The translations under genes were made by a program, and so were the position numbers. The notes under the pieces are model-generated. The model was not told the origin of the DNA and did no database searches. It saw only the letters and a list, made by a program, of their open reading frames with translations. From positions 61,548,222 through 61,612,221 of the forward strand of contig OY998179.1 of the NCBI GenBank assembly GCA_963921935.1: a stretch of 64,000 nucleotides of DNA, in the 5' to 3' direction. The stretch is from Galeruca laticollis. Its lineage: Eukaryota; Arthropoda; Insecta; Coleoptera; Chrysomelidae. This document shows positions 1-11,609 of the stretch, in pieces (the first letter of the stretch is position 1; every line of letters begins with the position of its first letter).

Positions 1-837
1 AAAATTAAATTTACATTAGAAATTGAAGAAAATAGCTCAATCAATTTTCTTGATTTAAAAATTCAAAGAGTTAATGATGTACTTGATTATTTAATTTACC
101 GAAAACCAACACAGACTGATGTGACAATTCCATTCAATTTTAACCACCCTGTCTCACACAGACTAGCAGCATATAATTCAATGATACATAGAGCTTTTTC
201 AGTTCCTATGAACAAATGTAATTTTGATAGAGAGATTAATACAATTAGACAAATAGCAACATCTAACGGTTATCCATTAGATATGATAAATAAACTAATT
301 AGTAAAAAAGAGAAAAAAGTGGCATTACAACTAATATATCCTAAACAAGCTGATGAAATTAAAACTTATAAAACCATCACATATGCAGGAAATATTTCAA
401 AGATAATATCTTCAGCAACGAATACAACAATTTCTTTTAAAACAGAAAGTAACGTTAGTACAAAATTGTTAAATGTAAAAACAAAAATACCACTATTAAA
501 GAAGTCAGGTATATATAAACTCAAATGTCCAGAATGTAATGCTGTCTATTTGGGTCAGACCCTTAGGAATTTTGAAATACGATACAGTGAGCACTTACGA
601 GCTTACAGATTAAAACAACCAGATAAATCTCACTACGCAAAACATCTACTTGACACCAATCATTCATTGACACCTAACACAGAACTAGAAGTGCTGCATA
701 TTTGTGAAAAGAAACAAGAACTGGATTTCCTTGAAGAACTGGAAATTAGAAGACATTTAAGAAACCCACAATATGAAGTTGTCAATGAACAGTTAAATCC
801 AGGGAATTCTCCACTAATAAACTGTCTTCTTAAGTGA
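1..837 (+). CDS. Penelope-like element, RT C-terminus plus GIY-YIG endonuclease (5' partial)
   Basis: The frame is open from base 1 to the stop at 837, so the protein enters from outside the window; the GTG at 121 is not the real start. The first 60 residues fit the end of a Penelope-like reverse transcriptase: FLDLKI, then YRKPTQTD, then HPVSHRLAAYNSMIHRAF. Residues from about base 505 form a GIY-YIG endonuclease core (GIYKLKCPECNAVYLGQT) with the CX2C-type linker and the RYSEHLRAY segment that carries the usual Arg and Glu/His positions. In the family this endonuclease nicks target DNA so that the RT can prime there. No stop or frameshift is seen in the visible part, so the copy could be fairly young. 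No hammerhead ribozyme motif was found in the 660 bases downstream. Confidence 0.85.
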   Translation, partial: KIKFTLEIEENSSINFLDLKIQRVNDVLDYLIYRKPTQTDVTIPFNFNHPVSHRLAAYNSMIHRAFSVPMNKCNFDREINTIRQIATSNGYPLDMINKLISKKEKKVALQLIYPKQADEIKTYKTITYAGNISKIISSATNTTISFKTESNVSTKLLNVKTKIPLLKKSGIYKLKCPECNAVYLGQTLRNFEIRYSEHLRAYRLKQPDKSHYAKHLLDTNHSLTPNTELEVLHICEKKQELDFLEELEIRRHLRNPQYEVVNEQLNPGNSPLINCLLK

Positions 838-1500
838 TAATTGTAAGGATCAGCAGATATAGTTTTCCTGGTTTTCTATATCATTGCACAGTTATACTGA
901 TCTTAATTGGAAAAATGATATCCAGGATATCACCATAGGGCTAATGATATCTAAGCTTCAATATTTGTAATATCACATCGTCTTCTTTTTTCTATAAACA
1001 TATATTAAGCCAATCACAAGTTAGGTTACTTCTTGGTCTAGCCAAAAATATAACTACTAAACATCAGGTAGGCATAAAATGAAATGTAACTTCTGTCATT
1101 CTGACGATGATATTGATTTATCGAAACAATTGTCAATTTTTTAGAATTTTCAAAAACTTGTATTATATTGTGGAATTAACTAGAGACCTTGAGTTTCATT
1201 TAAAAACACTAAGAAGAAAATAATTTTATAATCTTCATAATTTTAATGATAAGAAGAATATCACAGGGAAAAACGACGTTCATTTTCAAACACGACCGGT
1301 CAAATGGCTTACTTCTAAACCCCAGCCTATACATGAATTACCTGCACCAATCAACTTTTTTCTGAAATACATAACCGATTCTTTATTTGAACTAATGTCA
1401 GAAAAAACCGGAAAAAACCAATTTGTATGTGAACTAAAAAAATATTGGTCGATGTTACCAAACATGCAAAGAAGAAATGAAGCGATTTGTAGGAATTCAT
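838..1500. other. Non-coding stretch after the Penelope-like ORF
   Basis: AT-rich sequence without a convincing reading frame. It probably holds the 3' tail of the Penelope-like element and degenerate 5' sequence of the following LINE, but I cannot place the border. Confidence 0.4.
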
Positions 1501-1501
1501 A

Positions 1502-3470
1502 TTGTCAGGGGAAATCTATTGGGGAACAATATGTTTATGTGAAACATGGTTGTCTTCAGGCATAAAAGTGCCTGACGCCTTAAGTAGTAACTATTGTATT
1601 GTTTACTCAGAAGCAACCAGGGAGAAGTCAGTAGGACATGCAAATGGTGGTATAACAATATTTTACAAAAATTGTTACAAATCAAAAGTTCTGGAAACTT
1701 CTCCCTGGTGGCTAATGTCCCAGTTTAAAAAATCTTCTTTTCAATTTATTGTTTGTGTTGTATATTTTTCACCTAAATGTGATTATGATGAATTATTGGA
1801 AGCTTTTGGAATGTCAGTTAATGCTATACTAGAACAATATCCTGATTGTTTGTTTCTTATAACTGGAGATTTTAATAGTAGAATTGGTGAGGCAAGTGAA
1901 ATTCCAGAAAAAGTTGTAGCAAATACTCAATTCTTCCCCAATATGCTAAGTTATGACAAAGTCAGTAACTATAAGGGCTATCGTCTTTTAGAATTTGTGT
2001 CAGATAGAAACTTCTCGTTAATAAATGGTCATATAAAAACAGACAGACTTGTTAACTTCACTTTTTGTAATACATCAGGGCAAAGAGATCTCAGTTTCTG
2101 TAATACTGATAAGCTTGAATTAATTGAAAAATTCGGTGTGCCAGATGATCAATATTTATCTGATCACTTTCCAATAGTTATATCCTTCGGCTCTGTAATA
2201 AAAAACAATAATATTGCTCCTACTAAATCTTCCTTTACTTCAGCTTAAAACGGAACAGTTCCAAAGTATTTGATTTTAAAATGTCAATTCAATGCTTACC
2301 AAATGTAGGAGTAACTGGAGATGTGGACGTTTTTATATGATATGTGTAGCACAATATGGGATGTAGCAAAACATAAAGGTTTAGTTTCAGTAGAATATTT
2401 CAATGGTACAAACTCGCTACGGTCTAACCATTGGTTTGATGCTGACGAAAGAAATCCAAAAGGCAAGTGACAAATTCATTGAAAATATGTAAAATACAAG
2501 GATTCTCCGAACCATACAAGACAACTTATATTTCCAACAAAGAAGAATATAAACAGTTAATTTTAAAAAAGAAAAATTATTATGAAAAAGATATTGTAAC
2601 TGCTCTTTCCAACACAAAAAATTCATCGGAGTTCTGGAAAACCTTAGGTTGTTCAAACGTAAAGATAAAATTTTCCTATAACCCTCAGGGAGTGGGAATC
2701 TTTTTACGATAGCAAAACTTCACTTAAAGTTGAGTATGAAGTATGTTTTTTTGGGGACGGAGACGAATTTCTAGATACCCCCATCCCCCATATCACTTCT
2801 AGAACTTGATGAATCTTTCATTTTGTGCAAATATGGCAAATCACTAGGTAAGGATGGAATTACTTACGAGTTTTTAAAGCATTTACCACAGAACTGGCGT
2901 TTATATATTTGTCTTTTATATAATAAAATTTTGGATTCGGAAATTATTCCTTCTGGTTGGCATGAAACAATTCTCACAATACTACACAAAAAAGGACCCT
3001 TAGAGGATCCTAATAACTATCGTGATATATTTCTAATTAATTGTTGCGCCAAGGTATTTTTGTTAATTCTATTAAATCGCTTGTCTAATTGGTGTGAAAA
3101 TAATTTCATTCTTCCCGAAACACAATTTGGCTTTCGAAAGAATATGGGATGTTTGGATAATATTTTTATCTTAAATCCTGTTTTGCAAATTTAGACTTCC
3201 CCGCAGTAAAGTATATGCTGTTTTTCTAGATTTTCGGAGAGCATTTGACAGTATAAATTATACAGTTCTTTGTATATGTTAGTACTAAGTATATTAGAAT
3301 AGTAAAACACTTATATGACAATGCCAGATTTTTAATTAGACACCAAAAACTATATAGTAAAAAATATGCTATCGCTGAGGGAGTTCTCCAAGGTGAACCG
3401 CTAAGTCCACTGCTTTTCTCTATTTTCATATCTGATATTGAAGATTACTTTCGTTCAAGTAACTTTATAA
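1502..3470 (+). pseudogene. LINE ORF2, 5' part: apurinic-type endonuclease and first half of reverse transcriptase
   Basis: Fragments in several frames read as one non-LTR retrotransposon protein. 1502-2248 is an endonuclease/exonuclease/phosphatase domain: catalytic Glu in LCETWL, ITGDFNSRIG, and SDHFPIV at the C-terminal end. 2467-2712 is the linker. 2823-3194 is the start of RT (GKDGITYEFLKHLP, LHKKGPLEDPNNYRDIFLIN, ETQFGFRKNMG). A further frame at about 3205-3470 gives AVFLDFRRAFDSINYTVL and GVLQGEPLSPLLFSIFISD. Sequence stops matching just before the YADD catalytic box, which reappears at 6335. At least three frameshifts or stops make it a pseudogene. The first Asn motif of the endonuclease was not found upstream of 1502. 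The clade is uncertain; the absence of RNase H points to CR1/Jockey-like groups. Confidence 0.8.
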
Positions 3471-6265
3471 CGAGTCTTTTCCTCACCACACTACCTACCT
3501 CAGTGCTCGTTTAGATGTCAGATTGCCCCGTAGACCAATCTGTGCTCGCCAGTTGACTAGCTTCGAGTCGAAGAAGGGGTGGATTCTTCTATATTTATGT
3601 CAAATTTAAAAATAGGGCGCCAGAGAAGTTTAGGCAAGCACCCAAAACTCCTTTAAACTAACCCCCAATTCCTCAGAGGGTTAATACACTTTTCCACACT
3701 TAAAGGTTTTTGTCAGGTAAGATTTTCAAATTAAAACAGCAAATATCCCCTTTCTCTGATTTATTATTGGACCTAATGTCTCTTTTCCAAGTTAAAAGAA
3801 ATACAAAATTACAATTTCTATTAAACAAAATCTGGACCCAGCTGAAGGCTGAAGTACCAGTAGAATACAAATGACTATGAGCTGAAGGCTAGAGGATCTT
3901 ATAATTCAGTTCATGATAGAATCCTTAATCAAACATTAAAAGGAAACAGACAGTTACCAGTTCGTGTACAAATGTTCAAAAAAATCTACAATAATGAGAC
4001 AAATAGTCTATCACTAAGCGAACCAAAGATCACACAATTTTAAATTAATATATTAATATCTGATATCCAGACCGAATGATGATTACCATAACAAATATTG
4101 GTATTTCAAAATAATTATTTGTAAAACAAGTGTCACAATGACTCGTTTTGTAGTACGAGTGAAGTTTGCAAATCACGAAAAAGTCATTGTGGCACAGGTT
4201 TTACACAATATTTTTTATAATTCGCATTTATTTAATTATTTAAATAAAATAGAATTACAAATAATCCATGTTTTTAAACTAGGAGGAGTGGTTTCAATTT
4301 AAGTTGGCAATTCTGTAGATTCCTGATTGGTCAGATCATAGATGGTTTCATTCAGCACTTCTGACTTTTGACATATTATAACCGAATAATTGTGTAAACT
4401 GTAAACAAACTTTCATTTAAGCAAAAAGGGGATGATTATTTGTTTAAAAAAGAGCTTGGCTCGTATATGCTCTTGCGATCTATTTATATTATATCATAAA
4501 CATAATTATTCATGTAATACATCTTCACATAGATATCTGGTAATTTATCACAAAAATCGAACGTTTTGTATACCTATATATTTATCCTATACAATATAAA
4601 AATAAAAACAATTGACAAATCATTGATAAATAAACGTTAGCGTACTTTATTCATTAATATTTTTAATATATAAATCATTCTAATTTACCTTTAATATAAT
4701 AATTTGCTAGCTAAAACAACGCTAGACCATTTTATTTATAATTTGTGTCAAGGTTAAAGTCAAATGTCAAATAGAAATATAACTAAATTCAATAACCAAC
4801 TGTACACTAAAAATTACTATAACAGTGTTCAAAGAGCTTCATTGTGACACTGTAAACAATGTTATAATGAAGTCTCTTTTATACGCGAATTATAAAAAAA
4901 AGTATAAAATACAACTATAAAATATATGTAAGGCGTATAGCCAAGGTACGCACCGTTGGTATACCAGTACCTTATAAATTTATTAAGTACCTATCTATCT
5001 ATTTAACCATAAATAAATTTCTTATAAATGTATATAAAAAAGTGAAGAAATGATTAAAATTATCGAAAGAATTAGCAAAATGTATATAAAAAAATGAAAA
5101 GTTAATTAATTAAAAAAAAATAGTAAAAAGTTGAAACGCCGAAGGCGACTATTCAAAAAAAAATAATTCATAAAATTTACTAATTAAGAAAGAAAAATAA
5201 TTTTACAGCTAGTTACGGGATACAGTAGTCGAATCCCCCGAGGAAGGCGATTCTAAAACGCCAGCACTCCTGGTATTCGTCCAGTTGAGTAGGAGATCAA
5301 GCCTCAGGAAACATCCCAGCTAACTACGCCTCCAAGGCGTGCAATAGTGGCGCAGTTTCAGGGGAAAGGAAAAGAAAAAAAGGTATCGAAAACACCCTAT
5401 AAGGAAAAGGAACAAATTAGCCTACGATATAAGCGCTGAGCTGAATTGTCGGCGTTCTCCCGTAACTTCCCATCGCATTAAATCCAATATAACTGACGGA
5501 AACCAACCGTTTTCCACGATCTTTGTCTTTTAACAGAAGAGCCGAGTTAATTACTGTATTACAAAGAAAAAATATGAGGAATCGTGCTAAAACCACTAAT
5601 GTATCCTCCAAATCTAAAAATAATCACACAATCCCACATAATATAATAGTTAATAAAGTATAATTAGTAATTTTACTGCTTCTAAGAGACTTTTCAACAT
5701 TTCCTCGTAACCCTATATGAGAATAGTTCCAACCTGATGAAATAAAATTCGTAATTATTCACAACGTCGATAGCATAAACTCGAAATAATTAATTTTTTA
5801 CTTCCTATCTCCGGTTGGAAAGAAGTCTACAAAAAAAAACGTTTTTCTGATAAAAGAAATACCGTAATTTATCCTTTAAATCCCGAATAGCTACACAATT
5901 CTCTACAAGATATGACAATGTATGAAATAAATTTAATGATTTCCTACATACCATAAATATAAAATTTGAAACGAATAATTGACCCGAGACACGACGTATT
6001 TTAAAAATGCAAAGAATACTCTATTTACCTAGATTTTTGAGCTCGTTCACTTGAACTGATTGACGAGTGGAGAATTTTCAACCTCCTTTCCAAGGTGGAC
6101 TCTTGATTATTAATGGTTCCTTCGGTGGTGATGGCCGCAGGCAGGTAGGTTTTACGGTATACCCCCACTGCCAAGGCAATTCTCATAGGACCAGCATCCT
6201 CGTCCGAAGATTTCAGCGGATACCGTTCATAGCAGGTATACCAAAATTATATTCTCAACGAGCGG
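3471..6265. other. 2.8 kb block separating the two halves of the LINE
   Basis: No recognisable protein. It mixes GC-richer patches (3480-3700, 5210-5360, 6070-6250) with very AT-rich DNA (4200-5200). The RT reading breaks off at 3470 (DIEDYF) and the continuation, including YADD, resumes at about 6275 (LRGINIDGKN), so this block may be an insertion or several insertions. An alternative is that two separate copies of one family lie side by side. No clear target duplication was found. Confidence 0.5.
4123..4202. repeat. Imperfect hairpin, 21-bp arms
   Basis: Arms 4123-4143 and 4182-4202 are inverted copies differing at about 3 positions (GTGTCACAATGACT against AGTCATTGTGGCAC). A related motif (TTCATTGTGACAC) and a reversed TATAATTCGC box occur near 4830-4900, so 4120-4930 may be a small non-autonomous element with sub-terminal inverted repeats; the termini are not resolved. 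Confidence 0.4.
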
Positions 6266-7400
6266 GCAATTTTTCGCGTTACAACTTACGCGGAATTAAC
6301 ATTGATGGCAAGAATGATGTGTTAATGCTTCAATACGCAGATGATATAGTAATCCTGGGTGACTCCCCAATAACATAGAACGCAAACAGAGAATACTTGA
6401 TACTTATTATTCTACCAATAACCTTACAGCTAACACAGATAAAACGAAAGTATTAATATTTGCAAATGGAGGACACAAACATAATTATAATCAAAAGTTT
6501 GATTACAATGGTTTCAGGTTAAAAATAATAAAACAATTTATGTATCTAGGTGTCGATTTCTCTTCTACAGCTATGTTCTGTACCATGGCTAAGAATATTA
6601 AAATTAAAGCTTGTCGTGTCATTGGAGCAGTAATGGATATTATGTGCCGATCAAAAATTAATACATGGGATTCCAGAATCAAATTGTATAATTCTATCAT
6701 TTTATCTTCTCTTTCTTTTGGAATTGGCATATGGGGACTACGCTATAGTGATGTTATTGAGAGCGTTCAGGTTAAATTTAAAATAAAAAGAACTGTTGAA
6801 TTTGTCTCAGAATACTCCAGATTACATTGTACGCCTTAAGACATATTCGCTCCATTTTTCACTAATTATTTTTAAACATGCCTTAATTTGGTTAAATAAA
6901 CTTAAAATAATGGATAATTCTAGAATGTCTAAAATCTGTTATATGTGACTTTTACAATTAGCTACGGAGAACGCTAAATTAATATGTATAGGAAGGTTAC
7001 GTCTAGTTATTCTCTGATATACTCTCAACTAATAATTGGTGAAACTAGGAAGAATTATTTGCGAATACACGCATCTATATACATAACGAGAATTGCCGTA
7101 CAAATCAGAACTTCCAGTAAAAAGGTACTGAAATTTTCCTTTAAAGGAAACTACTATATAGTTGATTGTGGTGAAATCTATTCCGTTATTAATATGCATA
7201 CGCCAGAGTCGTTGGAGCATATTCTTTTCAAATGTCCCATTTACAGCCCTATTAGACAAAACAGATTTTTTAAGAGTGTGGGTAATGTTGATGATTTGGT
7301 ACATTATTTAAATACCAATAATAATCTCTCTGAGCTCTCTATGCTGGCCCATAGTGGTATTAGTATATTAGAGGCATGTGGAGAATAAATAACAATACTA
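6266..7400 (+). pseudogene. LINE ORF2, 3' part: YADD box, thumb and C-terminal cysteine motif
   Basis: Begins where the RT at 3470 stopped. LRGINIDGKND is followed by LQYADDIVILGDSP, the catalytic box, within the frame that starts at 6067. A frameshift near 6375 leads to an RT thumb in 6540-6839 (FMYLGVDFSS, SRIKLYNSIILSSLSFGI). The frame at 6984-7388 ends with a C-terminal pattern typical of LINE proteins without RNase H: ESLEHILFKCPIYSPIRQNRF. The last codons (ILEACGE) precede a short AT-rich tail before the satellite at 7476. It is a broken copy, probably the other half of the element at 1502-3470. Confidence 0.75.
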
Positions 7401-7475
7401 TAATATGTATATACAATATAATAATAACAATAAGAAAATAAACGGTTTTAAAGAGTAAAACTAACTTTTCCGCAT

Positions 7476-8572
7476 CTGTGAGGTGCCCTGAATAATATTC
7501 TATCATAAAATTGTCACTTGTATACACTTCAGGAGATGTGTCGTGCTAACAAACCGAAATTTCTCCAAAAATAATCAAAAATGTAGCATATCTGGATTAT
7601 AGGATCCGCTGTACTCACTATAGTCAGCTGAAAATCAATAGGGTACTTCTGTGAGACACCTTGAAAAATATCCAATTATAAAATTGGCCACTTGTATACA
7701 CTCCGGAGGCTGTATCGGGCTAACAATTTCTCCAAAAAGGCCAAAAATGTGGCAATTCAGGTACCATACCACCCGTAGTACTAGCTCTAGTGGGCTAAAA
7801 ATCAATAAGGTTCATGTATAAGATGCCCTGAACAATATTTAATCATAAAATTGGTCACTAGTATACACTAGGGAGGCTGTAACGTGTTAACAAACTGAAA
7901 ATTCTCCAAAAATTACAAAAGTTTGGTACTTCAAGTACCATAGCACCCGTTGTACTTGTTTTAGTGTGCTGAATATCAATAGGATTGATCTTTGAGACGC
8001 CCTGAATAATATCCAATCATGAAATTGGTCACTTGTATATACTCTGGAGGCTGTATCGTGCTAACAAACAGAAATTTCTCCAAAAATAACAAAAATGTCG
8101 TACTTAAAGTATTATAGCCCCAGTTGTACTGGCTGTGGTGAGCTGAAAATCAATAGGGTCCATCTATGAGACGTCCTGAATAATATTAAATCATAAAATT
8201 GGTGACTTCATGCACTCCGGAGGCTGTATCGTGCTAACAAACTGAAATTTCTCCAAAAATTTCAAAGTACTATAGCACCTGTTGTACTGGCTGTGGTGAG
8301 CTGAAAATCAATAAGGTTCATCTGTGAGATGTTCTGAATAATATTCAATCATAAAATTGGTGACTATTTGCACTTCGGAGGCTGTATCATGCTAACAAAC
8401 TGAAATTTCTCAAAAAATGACAAAAATGTACTTCAGGTACCATAGCATCCGTTGTACTGGCTATTGTGAGCTGAAAATCAATAGGGTTCTTCTGTGAGAT
8501 GTCCTGAACAATATTAAATCATAAAATTAGTGACTTGTTGCACTCCGGAGGCTGTGTCGTGCTTACAAGACA
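7476..8572. repeat. Tandem satellite, about 6.3 units of 158-174 bp
   Basis: The motif CTGAATAATATTC or a close variant recurs at about 7488, 7661, 7829, 8002, 8176, 8334 and 8504, spacing 173, 168, 173, 174, 158 and 170. Each unit also contains variants of TCATAAAATTGGTCACTTGT, GGAGGCTGT.TCGTGCTAAC, AAATTTCTCCAAAAAT and GTTGTACTGGCT. Units differ by many substitutions and small indels. The seventh unit is cut off after GTGCTTACAAGACATG. The array starts about 90 bases after the end of the LINE ORF. Confidence 0.9.
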
Positions 8573-9741
8573 TGTAACGAAAAGTGGCCGACGACATACA
8601 CACAGGATTTTTTGTCTAAAAACCGTTTTTTTGTGTTCTCCTTGATGAAAAACGTAGAAATAACACACAAAAATTTCAAAATCGAACTTTTTTTGGGGTA
8701 AACCAATACTTTTCTCGCATATTAGATAGGTTGGGCGGAAAAGTAATATATGTATTATCCGACTTAAATAACTGTAAATAATTACTGAAAATGCCGTATG
8801 AATCATTGTAAAAAGACGCATCTTATGCACAATAAAAATTATGTATCTATCTAGGTATGTCTAATTCATAATATTATTTAGAATAATTATATTTTTGAAA
8901 TTAGAGTTTTTTGCGCACTTTTGTTTCCTTCAAAATGGACATGTCATAAATCATTAAAAAACATTATTATCAAAAAAACTGATAAAAGCTGTGTAAAATT
9001 AGCCTATTATTCCTTGACTTACTTTCAGAATTATTTGATCATTAATAAAATGTTGATTGAAAGGATTAATATTTCTATATGGATGTGTGTTATTGGAAAT
9101 AACTACTGCTTCTATATGCGATTTCAAGTTGCTTTCCATAATTAAAACAATCTCTGTTTTTTCTTGACCATTTAATACCGCAGCTATTTCTAATGTATTT
9201 TAAAGACGAGCAACTTACAACAAAATAAAAAGTGTTTTTCCGTACATTGTCAAACCATTCTTGTCGGGGCATCCAATATTACGAAAAAAATCTCATTGTT
9301 ATGTAGGTACGTTTTTAAAAAGTGAATAAAATCCAATTTTTTGAAGTTCGTTTCAAAGTAGTTGATAGCACAGAGCGCCTATAATAAACTAATAAACGGA
9401 AATTGGAGGTCGGGTGTCTCAAAAATGTTTATCTCTTATTTATGTTTTACAATGTATCTAGACTAAGAAGAAAGAAATTCTGACCAGGCCACCCGGTAAT
9501 CGGTCAAATAACAATAGGTAATAAAATGCAAATGAAAGCATACACAGGTAACCAAACGGTCCATAGCCGTAGAACAGGGTTATTTGTGATTTTTGCTTAA
9601 CGTTTATTATAATTAGCATGCACTAAGATTTATATACACACATATTCGTGTATCTGTAAAAGTTGGAAGGGTGGGTAGACCCCACAGCACTTAGGCCACA
9701 ATTGGCCCATTGTGCATCCTCCTAAGGTTCAAAACTTCATT
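8573..9741. other. AT-rich intergenic sequence
   Basis: No supported gene. Short frames on both strands show no family resemblance. The last 100 bases (9650-9741) belong to the 3' untranslated part of the minus-strand LINE that follows. Confidence 0.5.
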
Positions 9742-10240
9742 CTAGCTCGTCATCCAGCCTACTTCTCTGAAGTAAGCGATAACGTCGCCTGAATTAAGTT
9801 CCCTCATACTGGCGTGTGTTAGCCTGTGCTCGCCGAATACATTAAACCTAAGATGAGAGAGTGTTTGACATTCACAAAGAATGAGCTCGACAGTCTCATC
9901 TTCTTGCTCACATCCTCTACAAAGTGGGGTGTCAGAGAGACCCAGTCTGTGGAGGTGTTTTCGTAGGTGGCAGTGACCAGTCAGAATACCCGTGGCTGTT
10001 CGTAGGTTCCGCCTGTTCATAGTCACGTATTTTTTGGCTACTTTGCTGTCCGGTTACTGTAGCATTTCCTTGGCAAGCCTGCAGCCTTCTACGTCGTCCC
10101 ATCTACCCTTAAACTTATTAAGGGAGTGTTCCTTTAATAGGTCGGCCGTCGCTGATGCCGATAGACCAATGAAAGTGCCAGGTCCCAAAAGTTTTTGGGA
10201 GGCTGCCTTCCTGGCTAGCGAGTCGTGTAAAAAATAAAAA
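9742..10240 (-). pseudogene. 5'-truncated LINE, RNase H end and C-terminal zinc motif
   Basis: Read on the minus strand, 10240-10054 gives the end of an RNase H domain and its linker (DSLARKAASQKLLGPGTF, GRWDDVEGCRLAKEMLQ). A frameshift then leads into 10026-9742 with TATGILTGHCHLRKHLHRLG and a CRGCEQEDETVELILCEC zinc motif. This layout is found in LINEs with a C-terminal RNase H (LOA, R1 or I groups). The upstream part is missing; the break lies in an A/T-rich stretch near 10240, consistent with 5' truncation during target-primed integration. The 3' untranslated part (9670-9741) contains the CCTAAG box seen in related LINE tails in this window. Confidence 0.75.
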
Positions 10241-10289
10241 ATAAATATAACCAATAATTGCAGGTGAACATTACTTTAACTATAATATT

Positions 10290-11609
10290 TACAGCATTAT
10301 TAACTAAATTCTTCATCAGAAAAATCTGAAGAATCGTCTTGTCATAGGTTAATAATTAACGCTTCGATCTCTGTAGTTTCGTCGATTAAGTCGTCAAGAT
10401 CCCACATTTTCCCCTCCTCAGATATAACATGTTTTATGGCGCTTTGCCAGAATCCATCAAAAGTTGCCGTACTTCTTGAAGTTTAAAAGTTTTGTTGTTC
10501 CTGGTAACATGATCTTTGACTTTGCCCATATAAGCTAAGGGGGTAAGCGATGTACAATAATACCTCTACTTTTTGCCATCTCATCGATTACAAATTTTTT
10601 AAACTTGCCTTACGCTGTCTAACAATTTGCAAAAGTTCTTTTTCACCATTGTATCATCGAAATTTAAGGCTTTACACTGCAACCACTCAATTATCGCCGC
10701 TTTTCTCCATGAACTTGTGGGAAGCTTCTCTACTAATCGAAAATGATAGTTGGCGTTATCCATTAAAATAACTGAATTCTGGGAAATGTATTCGATCATT
10801 TGTTGGAAATATTCCTCAAAAACTTCAGCCGTCATTTCTTCTTGGTAGTCTTTGGTTGAATTAGATTGAAATTCCAATAATCATTGATCCAGAAATCCGT
10901 TTTCACTGCCTATATGGGTTATAATAAGCCTGCGTCCCTTTCCAGACGGAAGTCTTAATCCTGTTGACCAACCCTCCATTACAGCTTGTCGGGAATTCAG
11001 TATATTTTTATGTTGCCAGACTTTCGATACGGTGTGTCCTTCATTTAACCAGGTTTCATCCAAATAGAAAATATTCTCACATTCGTTGCGATATCTTCGG
11101 GTTGACCTTAAGTATTCTCGTCTCCAGCAGACAATATCCAGCCTATCAATAAGAAAAGATTTTCTGTTCTGTTTTTCCCACCGAAAGTTCATTCCATGAA
11201 CAATTCTCCATACTCTAGTTCTTGATAGTTGTGGCAGGTTTTCATCTTTCTGGGCGGATTGCACAATCTTGTCCAATGTTGGTATTTCATTTGCAAAATA
11301 CATACCATGCACTATTTTACGTACACTGTTTTTGACATCGTCGTCAATTTCTAATGGTTTCTTCTCCGGGTGAGGAATAGGTTCACCGAGGCTCCGGCAT
11401 TTTCTCTCAAGTAAAAATCTATACATCGTTGATTCTCCTACCCCTATCATATTGGCACAGTTCGTAATTATGTCGCGAACAGAACTTGCGGGGTTTTGGT
11501 GCACAAGAGCATCATGAACGTTCAGGATTAATGTTTTTTCCCGCAAAGAATATGCACTTTTGCTAACACGTTGAATAGGAATTGGAGAAAAACTTGAACT
11601 TGAAGCCAT
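10290..11609 (-). pseudogene. Tc1/mariner-IS630 superfamily (DDE_3-like) transposase, decayed
   Basis: The frame from ATG 11609 runs 242 codons to a TGA at 10883-10881, then continues in the same frame to 10599, so a single in-frame stop splits it. The N-terminal half has helix-turn-helix character (SVRDIITNCANMIGVGESTM; LSRTRVWRIVHGMNFRWEK). The first catalytic Asp lies in IFYLDETWLNEGH and the second in VILMDNANYHFR. Past a frameshift near 10590 the sequence resumes as YMGKVKDHVTRNNKTFKL, but the segment that in this family carries the third acidic residue (around NPIE, just before the W.K.K stretch) is missing between the CTTACCCCC run and that block. The element is thus catalytically dead. 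An acidic tail follows to about 10300. Terminal inverted repeats were not identified. Confidence 0.8.

Noticed and set aside
7476..8572. CRISPR-like array
   Set aside because: Eukaryotic context, long similar units without short exact repeats and unique spacers.
8519..8830. 103-codon minus-strand frame
   Set aside because: Overlaps the satellite end; no recognisable motif and biased composition.
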